The notes beneath the pieces were generated by a model, which searched no databases, was not told where the DNA came from, and saw only the letters and a list, made by a program, of their open reading frames with translations. 63,282 nt of DNA, taken from positions 1 through 63,282 of the forward strand of contig JAJYVF010000032.1 in assembly GCA_021792135.1 (NCBI GenBank). Direction: 5' to 3'. Source of the DNA: Acidobacteriota bacterium (GTDB taxonomy: Bacteria; Acidobacteriota; Terriglobia; Terriglobales; Acidobacteriaceae). Numbering within the stretch: position 1 is the stretch's first letter; each line of letters starts with the position of its first letter. Positions 1-7,271 of the stretch are shown one piece after another. The position numbers and the translations under genes were made by a program.

Positions 1-58
1 CGCTGGCCTGCTGCGCAGATATCAGTTCACGCCAGCGCTGAGAAGCTTCTTCTCTGTC

Positions 59-454
59 ATGACCCATGAAAGTAGAATGCCGCCCACGTCCTACTCCCTC
101 AAGATGCGGTTCACGCAGCGCTCACGATTGCTGCACCACGCGAGTGCTTCTGAAGACATTTTGGACGAGTCTCGACTGAAAGGGATTCAGTCACTCGGGA
201 GAGTCAAACAGTGTTGGGTCGGGAAGGAGGCTTGGTATTGGTATTGCGTCTTCGAATTCGAGGACTCGGATCGTGTTGTCTTGGAATGCCCGATTCGGGG
301 AAATGCCACATACGTCCTCTGGGGCCCCGATTGGAAATCAATGATTTCTCGTACGAAAGCGGAAATTCGCCGCGAATATGTGCATCAGTACGTCAAGGTG
401 GTACATAAATTTAATTGGTTCAGGCATCTCCGTAAGGCATTGCAGGGTCATTAG
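59..454 (+). CDS. hypothetical protein, 131 aa
   Basis: I do not recognise this protein. It is a small, basic, tryptophan-rich soluble protein with no signal peptide or membrane segment. Its centre reads as alternating hydrophobic and charged strands (CVFEFEDSDRVVLEC) and its C-terminal third is basic and probably helical. It runs convergently towards the YeiH-type gene, with stops 24 bases apart, and no long ORF competes on the other strand. Base composition is lower in GC than the neighbours. No strong Shine-Dalgarno precedes the ATG, so the start is uncertain and the true gene could begin before the window. Confidence 0.5.
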   Translation: MTHESRMPPTSYSLKMRFTQRSRLLHHASASEDILDESRLKGIQSLGRVKQCWVGKEAWYWYCVFEFEDSDRVVLECPIRGNATYVLWGPDWKSMISRTKAEIRREYVHQYVKVVHKFNWFRHLRKALQGH

Positions 455-478
455 GTGAGAAGCGCCCTGTGTCGCGAC

Positions 479-1579
479 CTACAGATGGAAGAGCTGCGCC
501 GTCCCGTACACCATCGCCAGCGTGATCGTGGCGATCGCGATTTCCCCAATCAGTCCCACGATGAACGGCCGCGCCCCCTGCTTCCCCAACTCCCGCAGAT
601 TACTGCGCAGCCCCACACCGGCAAAGGCCAGCAGGAAGGCCCAGCGGGAAAGATTGCCGATCGAAACCGCTTGCGCCCGCGTAAAGAAGCCGACCGAAGC
701 CAGCAGAGAAATCAGGAGAAAGCCCAGGATGAACTTCGGAAATTTCCGCCACAGGAACGCTGCCTTGTTCGTCACCCGCTCCGCCTGGCCCCTCGACGCC
801 CACCAGGCAGCATAGCCCAGTACCGCAAATCCAATCAGCGAATTCCGGCAGGTTTTTGCCAGCACCGCCATCTTGCCAGCCGCATCGGAGTAGATCGCCC
901 CCGCCGCGGTCGATTCCGCGGTGTTGTCCACGGCCAACCCCGCCCAGAGTCCATAAGCGCGGTCGCTCAGGTGGAGGGCGTGCCCGATCAGCGGAAACAG
1001 GACCAGAGAAATTGCGCCCAGCGCCAGGATCGCGGCAACCGCGCAGGAGACATCCTCCTCATCGGCGTCGATCGCGCTCTGCGTGGCCAGGATGGCAGAG
1101 ACACCGCAGATCGACGAACCGATGGCCAGCAGCGATACCAGCTTAGGGCGCAGCCTGAAGCCGCGGCCCAGCAGCGTCATGAAGACAAGCGAGAAGATGA
1201 CCTCGATGAAGACGAGCCCCAGCGAGATGCCGCCCAGGTGCAGCAGGTCGCCCATCAGAAAGCGCGCCCCCAGCAGCACGATGCCGGCCTTCAGCCAGAA
1301 CTCATAGGTTGCCGCCCCTGCGCGGAAGATCGCCGGAACTCCCACCGTGTTCGAGATTGCCAGCCCGAGCAGAATGGCCCAGAGTACATATTCGATCTCG
1401 GGCAGCGGCAGGTGATACGTCTCTGCAATGCGCGTGGTCGCCCGTTCGGTCAGCTTCCCGGCATAGCCAACGCCCAGCAGCAGCAGGACCCCGGGAACCA
1501 TGCCCAGGACTTGCCAGGGCAGGGAAGTCCTGCGGGGCTGGGCCAGAACAACGGAATCAGCCATAACCGCTCGGCTCAC
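479..1579 (-). CDS. YeiH/UPF0324 family putative sulfate exporter
   Basis: This 366-aa protein is an integral membrane transporter of the Cons_hypoth698 (PF03601) family, often annotated as a putative sulfate exporter. About ten hydrophobic segments span the whole length. Family-like stretches include the NTVG segment near residue 78, the SSICGVSA motif near 155, and the DNTAESTAAG segment near 218. Translation probably starts at a GTG whose first three bases overlap the stop of the upstream 38-aa gene (GTGA), which points to translational coupling. A leader peptide ending in three cysteines lies farther upstream and suggests control by cysteine or sulfur supply. Length is normal for the family. 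The substrate is inferred, not shown. Confidence 0.88.
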   Translation of the reverse strand: MSRAVMADSVVLAQPRRTSLPWQVLGMVPGVLLLLGVGYAGKLTERATTRIAETYHLPLPEIEYVLWAILLGLAISNTVGVPAIFRAGAATYEFWLKAGIVLLGARFLMGDLLHLGGISLGLVFIEVIFSLVFMTLLGRGFRLRPKLVSLLAIGSSICGVSAILATQSAIDADEEDVSCAVAAILALGAISLVLFPLIGHALHLSDRAYGLWAGLAVDNTAESTAAGAIYSDAAGKMAVLAKTCRNSLIGFAVLGYAAWWASRGQAERVTNKAAFLWRKFPKFILGFLLISLLASVGFFTRAQAVSIGNLSRWAFLLAFAGVGLRSNLRELGKQGARPFIVGLIGEIAIATITLAMVYGTAQLFHL

Positions 1580-1692
1580 CAGGGTATGGTCTTGACGATT
1601 CCGAAGCGAACGATCAGAGACGCTGCCAGCCCAAGCAGAACAGCCCAGCCATCCAGAGAAATGCGGCGTGAAGAGGACGATGGTAACGACAT
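1576..1692 (-). CDS. 38-aa single-pass membrane protein coupled to the YeiH-type transporter
   Basis: This ORF was too short for standard calling. It starts at an ATG preceded by AGGAG with an 8-nt spacer, a good Shine-Dalgarno. It encodes a short serine/arginine-rich N-terminus and then one hydrophobic helix (WAVLLGLAASLIV), ending ...GIVKTIPW. Its TGA stop overlaps the GTG start of the transporter in the 4-nt arrangement GTGA. The strong ribosome-binding site, membrane helix and stop-start overlap together support a real gene, perhaps a small subunit or a translational coupler for the exporter. No family is recognised and the function is inference from position. Confidence 0.72.
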   Translation of the reverse strand: MSLPSSSSRRISLDGWAVLLGLAASLIVRFGIVKTIPW

Positions 1693-1773
1693 AACAAATG
1701 CTCCTGAGGATGCGGCGGAGATAAATTGCCTGAACGCGGGAATCGCCTCGCTAAGGCGCAGGAAAGCGGAAGA

Positions 1774-1842
1774 CTAGCGACAACAACAGCCGGAGAGGCT
1801 GGCGGGCACCAAACGGAACGCGAATGGGGAAACGCGGTTCAT
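1774..1842 (-). CDS. polycysteine leader peptide (candidate cysteine-responsive attenuator)
   Basis: A 22-codon ORF lies upstream of the small membrane protein and transporter genes on the same strand, and its peptide ends LSGCCCR. The three cysteine codons are consecutive TGT TGT TGT, a codon less favoured in GC-rich DNA, and sit just before CGC and the TAG stop. Polycysteine upstream ORFs that sense charged tRNA-Cys are known for sulfur genes in actinobacteria, so a similar role here is likely. The stop is 81 nt before the next start. That spacer holds a short CGCCT/AGGCG hairpin but no clear terminator. An in-frame ATG seven codons upstream (plus-strand position 1863) is an alternative start. 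Neither start has a strong ribosome-binding site. Confidence 0.65.
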   Translation of the reverse strand: MNRVSPFAFRLVPASLSGCCCR

Positions 1843-1921
1843 GCCGTGGTTTGTTTTTAACATGGGCCACAGCAAAACCGCAACCAGGTTTGTTGATACC
1901 AGGTTGGTGGACCAGAGGGCA

Positions 1922-2434
1922 TCACGGCAGCCGCAGGACGAGCCCGGTCGTGATCGTCGTCGGATTGAAACCTTGCCCGAGCCCCTGCACGCCGCCCCAG
2001 GAATACTCCGCCACCCGCCAGTCGAGGTGCGGAAAGATCGTCATATCCAGCCCCACGGCTGCCTGATAGGCGAGATCTGTCCCACTGGTCCGGGCGATAC
2101 CCTGACCGAACTCCACATGCCCCGCTCCCACCAGGCCTTCCACATAGGGCATCAGGGGAACAATATGCGGGTGCAGTTGCACCCGCGGCCCAATCAGCCC
2201 GATGTCCTCCACCGTCGATCCCGACCCGACGAATGAAGCGCGCGCATCCAGACCCATCCTTACGAACGGCACTCCCCAGTGGTCGTAGTACAGTCCGAAC
2301 ATCGGACCGTACTGCCACCCCACATTCGGCTTGTGAAAATCGGAGGTACTGAAGGCGGCATAGATACCGGTTTGAGCCCCGGCGCACAACGGGGCAAAAG
2401 CCATCACTGCGAGCAAAACGAGCAGCTTCTTCAA
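1922..2434 (-). CDS. small outer-membrane beta-barrel-like protein
   Basis: This is a protein of about 170 aa with a signal peptide (KKLLVLLAVMAFAPLCAGAQ). Alternating-residue strands follow, ending ...TTGLVLRLP, a hydrophobic final strand typical of small outer-membrane barrels. It is clearly paralogous to the gene at 8565-9074. Shared signatures are GLYYDHW/GFYYDHW, LIGPR near the middle, DWRVAEYSWG/DWRLAEISWG and TTGLVLRLP/STGLVFRFP. I placed the start at a TTG preceded by GGAAGGTGGA. A longer version would start at a TTG at 2458. The gene lies just downstream of the korB terminator. Function is unknown. Confidence 0.75.
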   Translation of the reverse strand: MKKLLVLLAVMAFAPLCAGAQTGIYAAFSTSDFHKPNVGWQYGPMFGLYYDHWGVPFVRMGLDARASFVGSGSTVEDIGLIGPRVQLHPHIVPLMPYVEGLVGAGHVEFGQGIARTSGTDLAYQAAVGLDMTIFPHLDWRVAEYSWGGVQGLGQGFNPTTITTGLVLRLP

Positions 2435-2454
2435 AGCATCCACCTTCCGGCAAA

Positions 2455-2488
2455 GCAAAATAAAAGCGGGCTGAAGGTCAGCCCGCTT
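2455..2488 (-). terminator. Rho-independent terminator after korB
   Basis: On the minus strand an 11-bp perfect stem (AAGCGGGCTGA with TCAGCCCGCTT, loop of 3) is followed by TTATTTT. It lies 27 bp after the korB stop and before the next minus-strand gene, so it likely ends the korA-korB transcript. Confidence 0.85.
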
Positions 2489-2514
2489 CTGTTAGATGCG
2501 TCTCCGGCCCTGTT

Positions 2515-3567
2515 TTACTTCAGCCGCGCCATAATGTCGTCGAGGACCTGCTTCGCCGGACGCACCCGCTCCTGCGGCAGCGTGGCCAGGGGTTCATCGA
2601 CCAGGTTCAGCAGATCGGTGAAAGCCGGCTTATTCGTATCGATGTAGAAGACGCCGGTCAGCACTTCGCCCTTCTCGTGCGCTTCGATCAGGGCCTTTAC
2701 CGCAGCGGCCCGATCCGTCGGATCGTAATGCTCATGCAGCTTCTTCAGGCGCAGACTGGAACCGTCATGCATCGTCACATCGAGGGTCGTGCCCGCATCG
2801 TACTCCACGTCGATTTCCTCGAAGTGCGGCACAAATCCGATTTCGGCAATAGCGTCTTCGTGCTCCTGCATGTATTTGTAGCTGCGCGTCGAGCCTTCAT
2901 GGTCGTTGAAGGTGACGCACGGCGAGATCACGTCCAGCATCACCGTGCCTTTGTGCGCGATCGCCGCCTTCAGCATGGTCAGCAGCTGTTTCTTGTCGCC
3001 CGAGAACGAGCGTCCCACAAAGGTCGCCCCCAGCTGAATCGCCAGCGAGCAGGTGTCGATGGCCGGCAGATCATTGATCACGCCGGTCTTGAGCTTTGAG
3101 CCGATATCCGCAGTCGCCGAGAACTGCCCCTTGGTCAGCCCGTACACGCCGTTGTCCTCGATGATGTAGATCATCGGCAGGTTCCGCCGCATCAGGTGCA
3201 CGAACTGCCCGATTCCGATGGAGGCCGAGTCGCCATCGCCGGATACGCCCAGCCCCATCATCGTCTTGTTCGCCAGCAGCGCGCCCGTCGCCACCGAGGG
3301 CATGCGTCCGTGCACGCTGTTGAAGCTGTGCGCCCGCGACAGGAAATACGCCGGGCTCTTCGACGAGCAGCCGATCCCGGACAGCTTCATCACCCGCTCC
3401 GGTTGCACGCCCATCTCGTACATCGCATCAATCACGCGCTCTGAAATCGCATTGTGCCCGCAGCCCGCGCAAAGCGTCGTCTTCCCGCCGCGATATTCGA
3501 TTACGGGGAGACCGATGCGATTGACTTTCGGACCCGGGCCTGTAACTGTTGCCGCCATGAATTCCAT
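2515..3567 (-). CDS. korB: 2-oxoacid:ferredoxin oxidoreductase, beta subunit
   Basis: This 350-aa protein is the thiamine-diphosphate and Fe-S subunit of a CoA-dependent 2-oxoglutarate (or other 2-oxoacid):ferredoxin oxidoreductase. Cysteines C33 and C36 (LCAGCGHN), C67 (GIGCSSK) and one in ISPCVTF fit the four ligands of the 4Fe-4S cluster. The ThDP/Mg segment is SGDGDSASIG, followed by EDNGVYGLTKGQ. The partner alpha subunit lies directly upstream in the same operon, separated by about 110 bp of hairpin repeats. Translation may start at the first ATG or at the ATG three codons later, which is better spaced from GGGAGA. The exact substrate cannot be read from sequence. Confidence 0.9.
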   Translation of the reverse strand: MEFMAATVTGPGPKVNRIGLPVIEYRGGKTTLCAGCGHNAISERVIDAMYEMGVQPERVMKLSGIGCSSKSPAYFLSRAHSFNSVHGRMPSVATGALLANKTMMGLGVSGDGDSASIGIGQFVHLMRRNLPMIYIIEDNGVYGLTKGQFSATADIGSKLKTGVINDLPAIDTCSLAIQLGATFVGRSFSGDKKQLLTMLKAAIAHKGTVMLDVISPCVTFNDHEGSTRSYKYMQEHEDAIAEIGFVPHFEEIDVEYDAGTTLDVTMHDGSSLRLKKLHEHYDPTDRAAAVKALIEAHEKGEVLTGVFYIDTNKPAFTDLLNLVDEPLATLPQERVRPAKQVLDDIMARLK

Positions 3568-3573
3568 TCTCCC

Positions 3574-3670
3574 GATTCCCCGAGGGAATCTCTGATTCAG
3601 TCTCTGCCTTGAAGGGGCACGGCTTCAGCCGTGCCGGGAAGCGCGCAAGATCCAGAGGGGCCGCAGCCCC
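3574..3670 (-). repeat. three consecutive hairpins between korA and korB (REP-like element)
   Basis: Three perfect inverted repeats fill this gap. They are GATTCCC-CGA-GGGAATC (3574-3590), GGCACGGC-TTCA-GCCGTGCC (3616-3635) and GGGGC-CGCA-GCCCC (3657-3670). The second, with its AAGGGGCACGGCTTCAG context, is the type of intergenic repeat that gives spurious KGHGFSRA-containing ORFs in acidobacteria. The first abuts the korB ribosome-binding site. Possible roles are mRNA stabilisation or uneven korA/korB expression. Confidence 0.75.
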
Positions 3671-3676
3671 CGAGTC

Positions 3677-5536
3677 CTACACGCCTTCCTGCAGGACGAT
3701 CTCATCGGTTACCGAGCGCGCATCGATCGGCAGCCCGTTGAAGTGGCGCACGCTGCGCAGCTTCGGCGTCTGCTCCACCGCCAGATCCAGCTTCAGAAGG
3801 CTCAGCATCTGCGCGTCGCGGTTCTGCTCCACCACGTACACCCGCTCGTGCGAGGCCACAAATTCCCGCACCTCGCGCGTGAAGGGATACGCCCGAATGC
3901 GCAGATAATCGACCTCCAGCCCGTATTCCTTTTTCATCTGGTCGCGGCTCTCCGCCACAGCGAAATCCGAGGTGCCATAGGCGATCAGACCGATCTTCGA
4001 CTTGCCTGTCTGCACCACCACGGGCGCGGGAACCAGCGTTCTGGCCGTCTCAAACTTCCGCGCCAGCCGCTCCATCAGGTTCTGGTAGTCTTCCGGCCGC
4101 TCCGAGTACAGCGCCTTCTCGTTGTGTCCGCTGCCGCGGGTGAAGTACGCCGCCTTCGGATGGTCGGTGCCCGGCAGCGTGCGATAGGGAATACCATCCC
4201 CATCGACGTCCTGATAGCGCGCGAAGCTGCCCAGCCGCTTCAGATCCTCGGCCGTGAGCACCTTGCCCCGGTTCAGCGGCTTTTCCGGATACTCAAAGGG
4301 ATCCGACATCCAGTTGTTCATGCCCAGATCGAGATCCGAGAGCACGAAGATCGGCGTCTGCAGTTGTTCCGCCAGGTCGAACGCCGCCCCGGCAAACTCG
4401 AAGCATTCCTTCACGCTGCCCGGCAGCAAAATGACATGCTTCGTGTCGCCATGCGAGAGGAACGCCACCGGCAGCAGGTCCGCCTGCGAGGTACGCGTCG
4501 GCAGCCCCGTCGAGGGTCCCACACGCTGGACGTCGAAGATCACTCCCGGCAGCTCGGAAAAGTACCCCAGCCCCGCGAACTCCGCCATCAGCGAAATGCC
4601 CGGTCCGGAAGTCGCCGTCATCGACCGCGCGCCAGCCCATCCGGCTCCCAGCACCATGCCGATCGCGGCCAATTCGTCCTCGGCCTGCACCACCGCGAAG
4701 TTCGCCTTGCCGTCCTGCTCGATCCGGTACTTCTTCAGGTAGTCGATCAGCTGTTCCACCACCGAGGACGACGGCGTAATCGGATACCACGTCACCACCG
4801 TCACGCCCGCGAACATCGCGCCCAGCGCAATGGCGGCGTTGCCGTCGATGATGATCTTGCCTTCGGTCGCGTGCATCCGCTCCAGCACAAACGGATCCTG
4901 CTTGGTCAGCGACTGCGCCGCAAAGTTGAAACCCGCCTCCACCGCTGCCCAGTTCAGGTCCGCGGCCTTCTGCTTCTTCGCAAACTGCTTTCGCAGCGAA
5001 GTTTCCACGGCCTTCATGTCCATGGAGAGCAGCTGCGCCGCCACTCCCACATAGATCATGTTCCTCACCAGCTTGCGCAGCTTGGCCTCGGGGCACACCG
5101 TCGCCGCCAGCTTTTCGAACGGCACCGGATAGCAGGTCACGTCCTCGCGATACTGCTTCAGGTTCAGGTTTTCTTCGTAGATCGCCACCGAGCCCGGGCG
5201 CAGCGACAGGATGTCGTCCTTCGCCGTCTCGGCGTTCAGCGCAATCAGGATGTCGATGTCCTTCCTGCGCGCGACATAGCCGTATTTGCTGGCCCGGATC
5301 GTGTACCAGGTCGGCAGTCCCGCGATGTTCGACGGAAACAGGTTCTTTCCGCTGACCGGTACGCCCATCGCGAAAATGCTGCGCAGCAGGACGCTGTTGG
5401 CCGACTGCGAGCCGGACCCGTTTACGGTTGCTATCTGGATGCTGAAGTCGTTACTAACCGGCTTAAGGGGAGCTTTGAACTCTGCTGCTGCTGGCGCGCC
5501 CTCTGTGGATGGTGCGCCGGCGTTGGTGGTCGCCAT
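3677..5536 (-). CDS. korA: 2-oxoacid:ferredoxin oxidoreductase, fused gamma-alpha subunit
   Basis: At 619 aa this is the fused form. Residues about 30-210 are the gamma domain (VNGSGSQSANSVLLRSIFAMG) and about 225-600 the alpha ThDP-binding pyrimidine domain and transketolase C-terminal-like domain. Characteristic alpha stretches are GNAAIALGAMFAGVTVVTWYPITPSS, AEDELAAIGMVLGAGWAG and TATSGPGISLM. With KorB it oxidatively decarboxylates a 2-oxoacid to acyl-CoA and reduces ferredoxin in the cytoplasm. The ATG start gives MATTNAG, and the first 20 or so residues are an Ala-rich, probably disordered tail. It is divergent from the UPF0303 gene, so the 140 bp between them should hold its promoter. 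Confidence 0.9.
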   Translation of the reverse strand: MATTNAGAPSTEGAPAAAEFKAPLKPVSNDFSIQIATVNGSGSQSANSVLLRSIFAMGVPVSGKNLFPSNIAGLPTWYTIRASKYGYVARRKDIDILIALNAETAKDDILSLRPGSVAIYEENLNLKQYREDVTCYPVPFEKLAATVCPEAKLRKLVRNMIYVGVAAQLLSMDMKAVETSLRKQFAKKQKAADLNWAAVEAGFNFAAQSLTKQDPFVLERMHATEGKIIIDGNAAIALGAMFAGVTVVTWYPITPSSSVVEQLIDYLKKYRIEQDGKANFAVVQAEDELAAIGMVLGAGWAGARSMTATSGPGISLMAEFAGLGYFSELPGVIFDVQRVGPSTGLPTRTSQADLLPVAFLSHGDTKHVILLPGSVKECFEFAGAAFDLAEQLQTPIFVLSDLDLGMNNWMSDPFEYPEKPLNRGKVLTAEDLKRLGSFARYQDVDGDGIPYRTLPGTDHPKAAYFTRGSGHNEKALYSERPEDYQNLMERLARKFETARTLVPAPVVVQTGKSKIGLIAYGTSDFAVAESRDQMKKEYGLEVDYLRIRAYPFTREVREFVASHERVYVVEQNRDAQMLSLLKLDLAVEQTPKLRSVRHFNGLPIDARSVTDEIVLQEGV

Positions 5537-5676
5537 GGGGGCGGTGTTCCCTTCGAATCGAAAGTGGAAAAAGCCTTTCCCTGTCCTCTGATTATACCGT
5601 TCAGAGAGCAGAGAGTGCCCGCTGCATCGACACCGAGGGAATCTTTACAACTCTCGAATTCTTCGGAGAGACTTGC

Positions 5677-6195
5677 ATGAGCATCTCCGATTTCTGCACC
5701 CTCATGCCGATTCCCGACGACCTCGCCCGCATCGCACTGCAGGAAAAGCAGCTCCAGTTCACCGCCTTCGATGAGGAAGCTGCCTGGCATCTTGGCTATC
5801 GGCTGCGCGCGCTGGCTGTCGAGCGCGGCCTCGGCGTTGTGATCGACATTCGTCGTCCCACGCAGCCACTCTTCTATGCTGCTCTGCACGGTACCACCCC
5901 GGATCACCCGGAATGGATCCGCCGCAAGAGCAACGTCGCCCTGCGATTCCACCGCAGTTCCTACGCTGTCGGCCTCGAGATGGAACAAAAGCAGTCCTCG
6001 ATCCAGGAGCGGTACGGCCTCCCCATATCCGACTACGCCAGCCACGGCGGCAGCTTTCCCATCCGTGTCCGCAATACCGGTGTCATCGGAGCCGTTACCG
6101 TTTCCGGTCTACCCCAGCGCGCCGACCATGAACTGGTCGTCCAGGCCCTCTGCGCCGAGTTCGGCCAGAGCTATGAGGACCTGCGCCTCGAGTAG
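5677..6195 (+). CDS. UPF0303 / heme-degrading-domain (HbpS-like) protein
   Basis: This 172-aa cytoplasmic protein belongs to the UPF0303/DUF336-like family (bacterial HbpS-like and yeast YBR137W-like proteins), often labelled heme-degrading domain-containing protein. Typical stretches are GVVIDIRRPTQPLFYAAL, then DHPEWIRRKSNVALRF, and the C-terminal VRNTGVIGAVTVSGLPQRADHELVVQAL. The start at 5677 has GGAGAG seven bases upstream. The longer frame start at 5509 lies inside the korA leader and is unlikely. It is single and divergent from korA. Biochemical activity in this subgroup is unproven. Confidence 0.82.
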   Translation: MSISDFCTLMPIPDDLARIALQEKQLQFTAFDEEAAWHLGYRLRALAVERGLGVVIDIRRPTQPLFYAALHGTTPDHPEWIRRKSNVALRFHRSSYAVGLEMEQKQSSIQERYGLPISDYASHGGSFPIRVRNTGVIGAVTVSGLPQRADHELVVQALCAEFGQSYEDLRLE

Positions 6196-6216
6196 CGTCC
6201 GGAGTCCCCGGGGCCA

Positions 6217-6507
6217 TCAGCCTTCCTCCTCTTCGCGCTCGTCGACGGATGGGGTATGCTCGTCTCCGTCCGCGCCAGGCTCCGTCCCCCGGAACTGCCA
6301 GATGCGCTTCTCGGAAAAGGGAATCTCCGTATCGGGCCTGAGCGAATCCCGCCATAGGCGCAAAGGCGCCGATCCGGTCTCGTCAATAGCTTTCACTTTT
6401 GGAAAATCAACCCTAAGTTCTTTGACGAAGCTGGAGTCGGGGCCTGCGCCCTTTGAGCAGAACCGCACCGACAAAACGCAGAAATCAAGAGAAGACAATT
6501 GACCCAA
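6217..6507 (-). CDS. hypothetical small acidic-tailed protein
   Basis: This is an ORF of up to 96 aa with no recognised domain. The interior (FVKELRVDFPKVKAIDETGSAPLRLWRDSLRPD) reads like a real globular segment, and the C-terminus ends in a glutamate run (DEREEEEG). The first codon is a weak TTG without ribosome-binding site, so the real start is probably internal. It runs convergently to the UPF0303 gene. It may be spurious. Confidence 0.35.
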   Translation of the reverse strand: MGQLSSLDFCVLSVRFCSKGAGPDSSFVKELRVDFPKVKAIDETGSAPLRLWRDSLRPDTEIPFSEKRIWQFRGTEPGADGDEHTPSVDEREEEEG

Positions 6508-6548
6508 ATAACTGAAAAGGAGGAGATTAATAGAGGAAGCAGCGAAGG

Positions 6549-6637
6549 GCCCGGATGGCGAAATCGGCAGACGCAGCGGACTTAAAATCCGCAGCCTCGT
6601 AAGAGGCGTGGGGGTTCAAGTCCCCCTCCGGGCACCA
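6549..6637 (+). tRNA. tRNA-Leu (anticodon TAA)
   Basis: The acceptor stem GCCCGGA pairs with TCCGGGC. The anticodon arm reads GCGGACT-TAA-AATCCGC, a long variable arm (CCTCGTAAGAGG) follows as expected for a class II leucine tRNA, and the T-arm is GGGGGTTCAAGTCCCCC. The CCA end is encoded. No integrase or duplicated 3' end follows, so there is no sign of use as an attachment site in this window. Confidence 0.97.
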
Positions 6638-7271
6638 GAAAATAAAAGAGTTGGGCGCAGACGGCCAACCGGATTCGAGATGGCCATTTTCGTTTCGTGG
6701 TCGTTCGTTTGGCAGTGAGACGTGCATCGGGAATGGCAGGAGTTGGTGGCTGTTTAGCGACTGTTTGATCCTGGCGATTCTCGTTCGGCTGCTCGCATGG
6801 AAGCGATTCAGCGCAGAGCTGAAAGCCTGCTTTGTCGCGGCTGAAGTCCCTCCGAATCGTTGGGGAAACATAAAGATGTCCGGTGAGACCTCCTTTCCCC
6901 CTTCCGGCGCTGCTCCCAAACCCGCAGCCGGTAATGCTGGATCAACTCGCCATGCGGTGGAAGGTCCTGCCTCCTCGAGTTGTCGCGTGCTGGTCAACAT
7001 GGAAGATGACAAAGACCGAATTCCTCGCCGAGTCTGCCGCTCCCATTTCCATGATATGAAACCTCGCCTCGTCTCTGCCTTGATTGGGTGTTATATGGAA
7101 AGTCTGTGATTAGAGAACGAGCTTGCAATATGCGGCTTTTCGGACTGTCGGCTCAGGGAATTGTCAAAGGATTTGTCAGGTCCTTGTCGCTTCGAGTTCA
7201 TCCTTTCACCATCCGGGGGCGTCATTGTCGCACCATCGTCTAAAGAGTGCGGGGCTGTTTAAGGAGGACTT
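6638..7271. other. 630-bp gap with no recognised gene
   Basis: The only ORF (6651-7109, plus) has a composition unlike coding sequence here and no ribosome-binding site. The overlapping minus-strand frame runs through the tRNA. No palindromes or repeats stood out. The promoter of the eRF1-like gene should lie near the right end. Confidence 0.5.

Noticed and set aside
455-1777. Plus-strand ORF of 440 codons over the YeiH-type gene
   Set aside because: It is rich in Arg, Gln and Pro with no domain, and is a codon-position shadow of the minus-strand transporter.
3609-3908. Plus-strand ORF starting MKGHGFSRAGK
   Set aside because: This is the known spurious product of the paired-hairpin repeat and then reads antisense to korA.
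3743-5680. Plus-strand ORF of 645 codons opposite korA
   Set aside because: Arg/His-rich shadow of a clearly conserved minus-strand gene.
6549-6637. tRNA-Leu as an integration site of a genomic island
   Set aside because: No duplicated 3' tRNA end, integrase or change of composition follows within the window.
6527-7012. Minus-strand ORF of 161 codons
   Set aside because: It runs through the antisense of the tRNA-Leu gene and has no ribosome-binding site.
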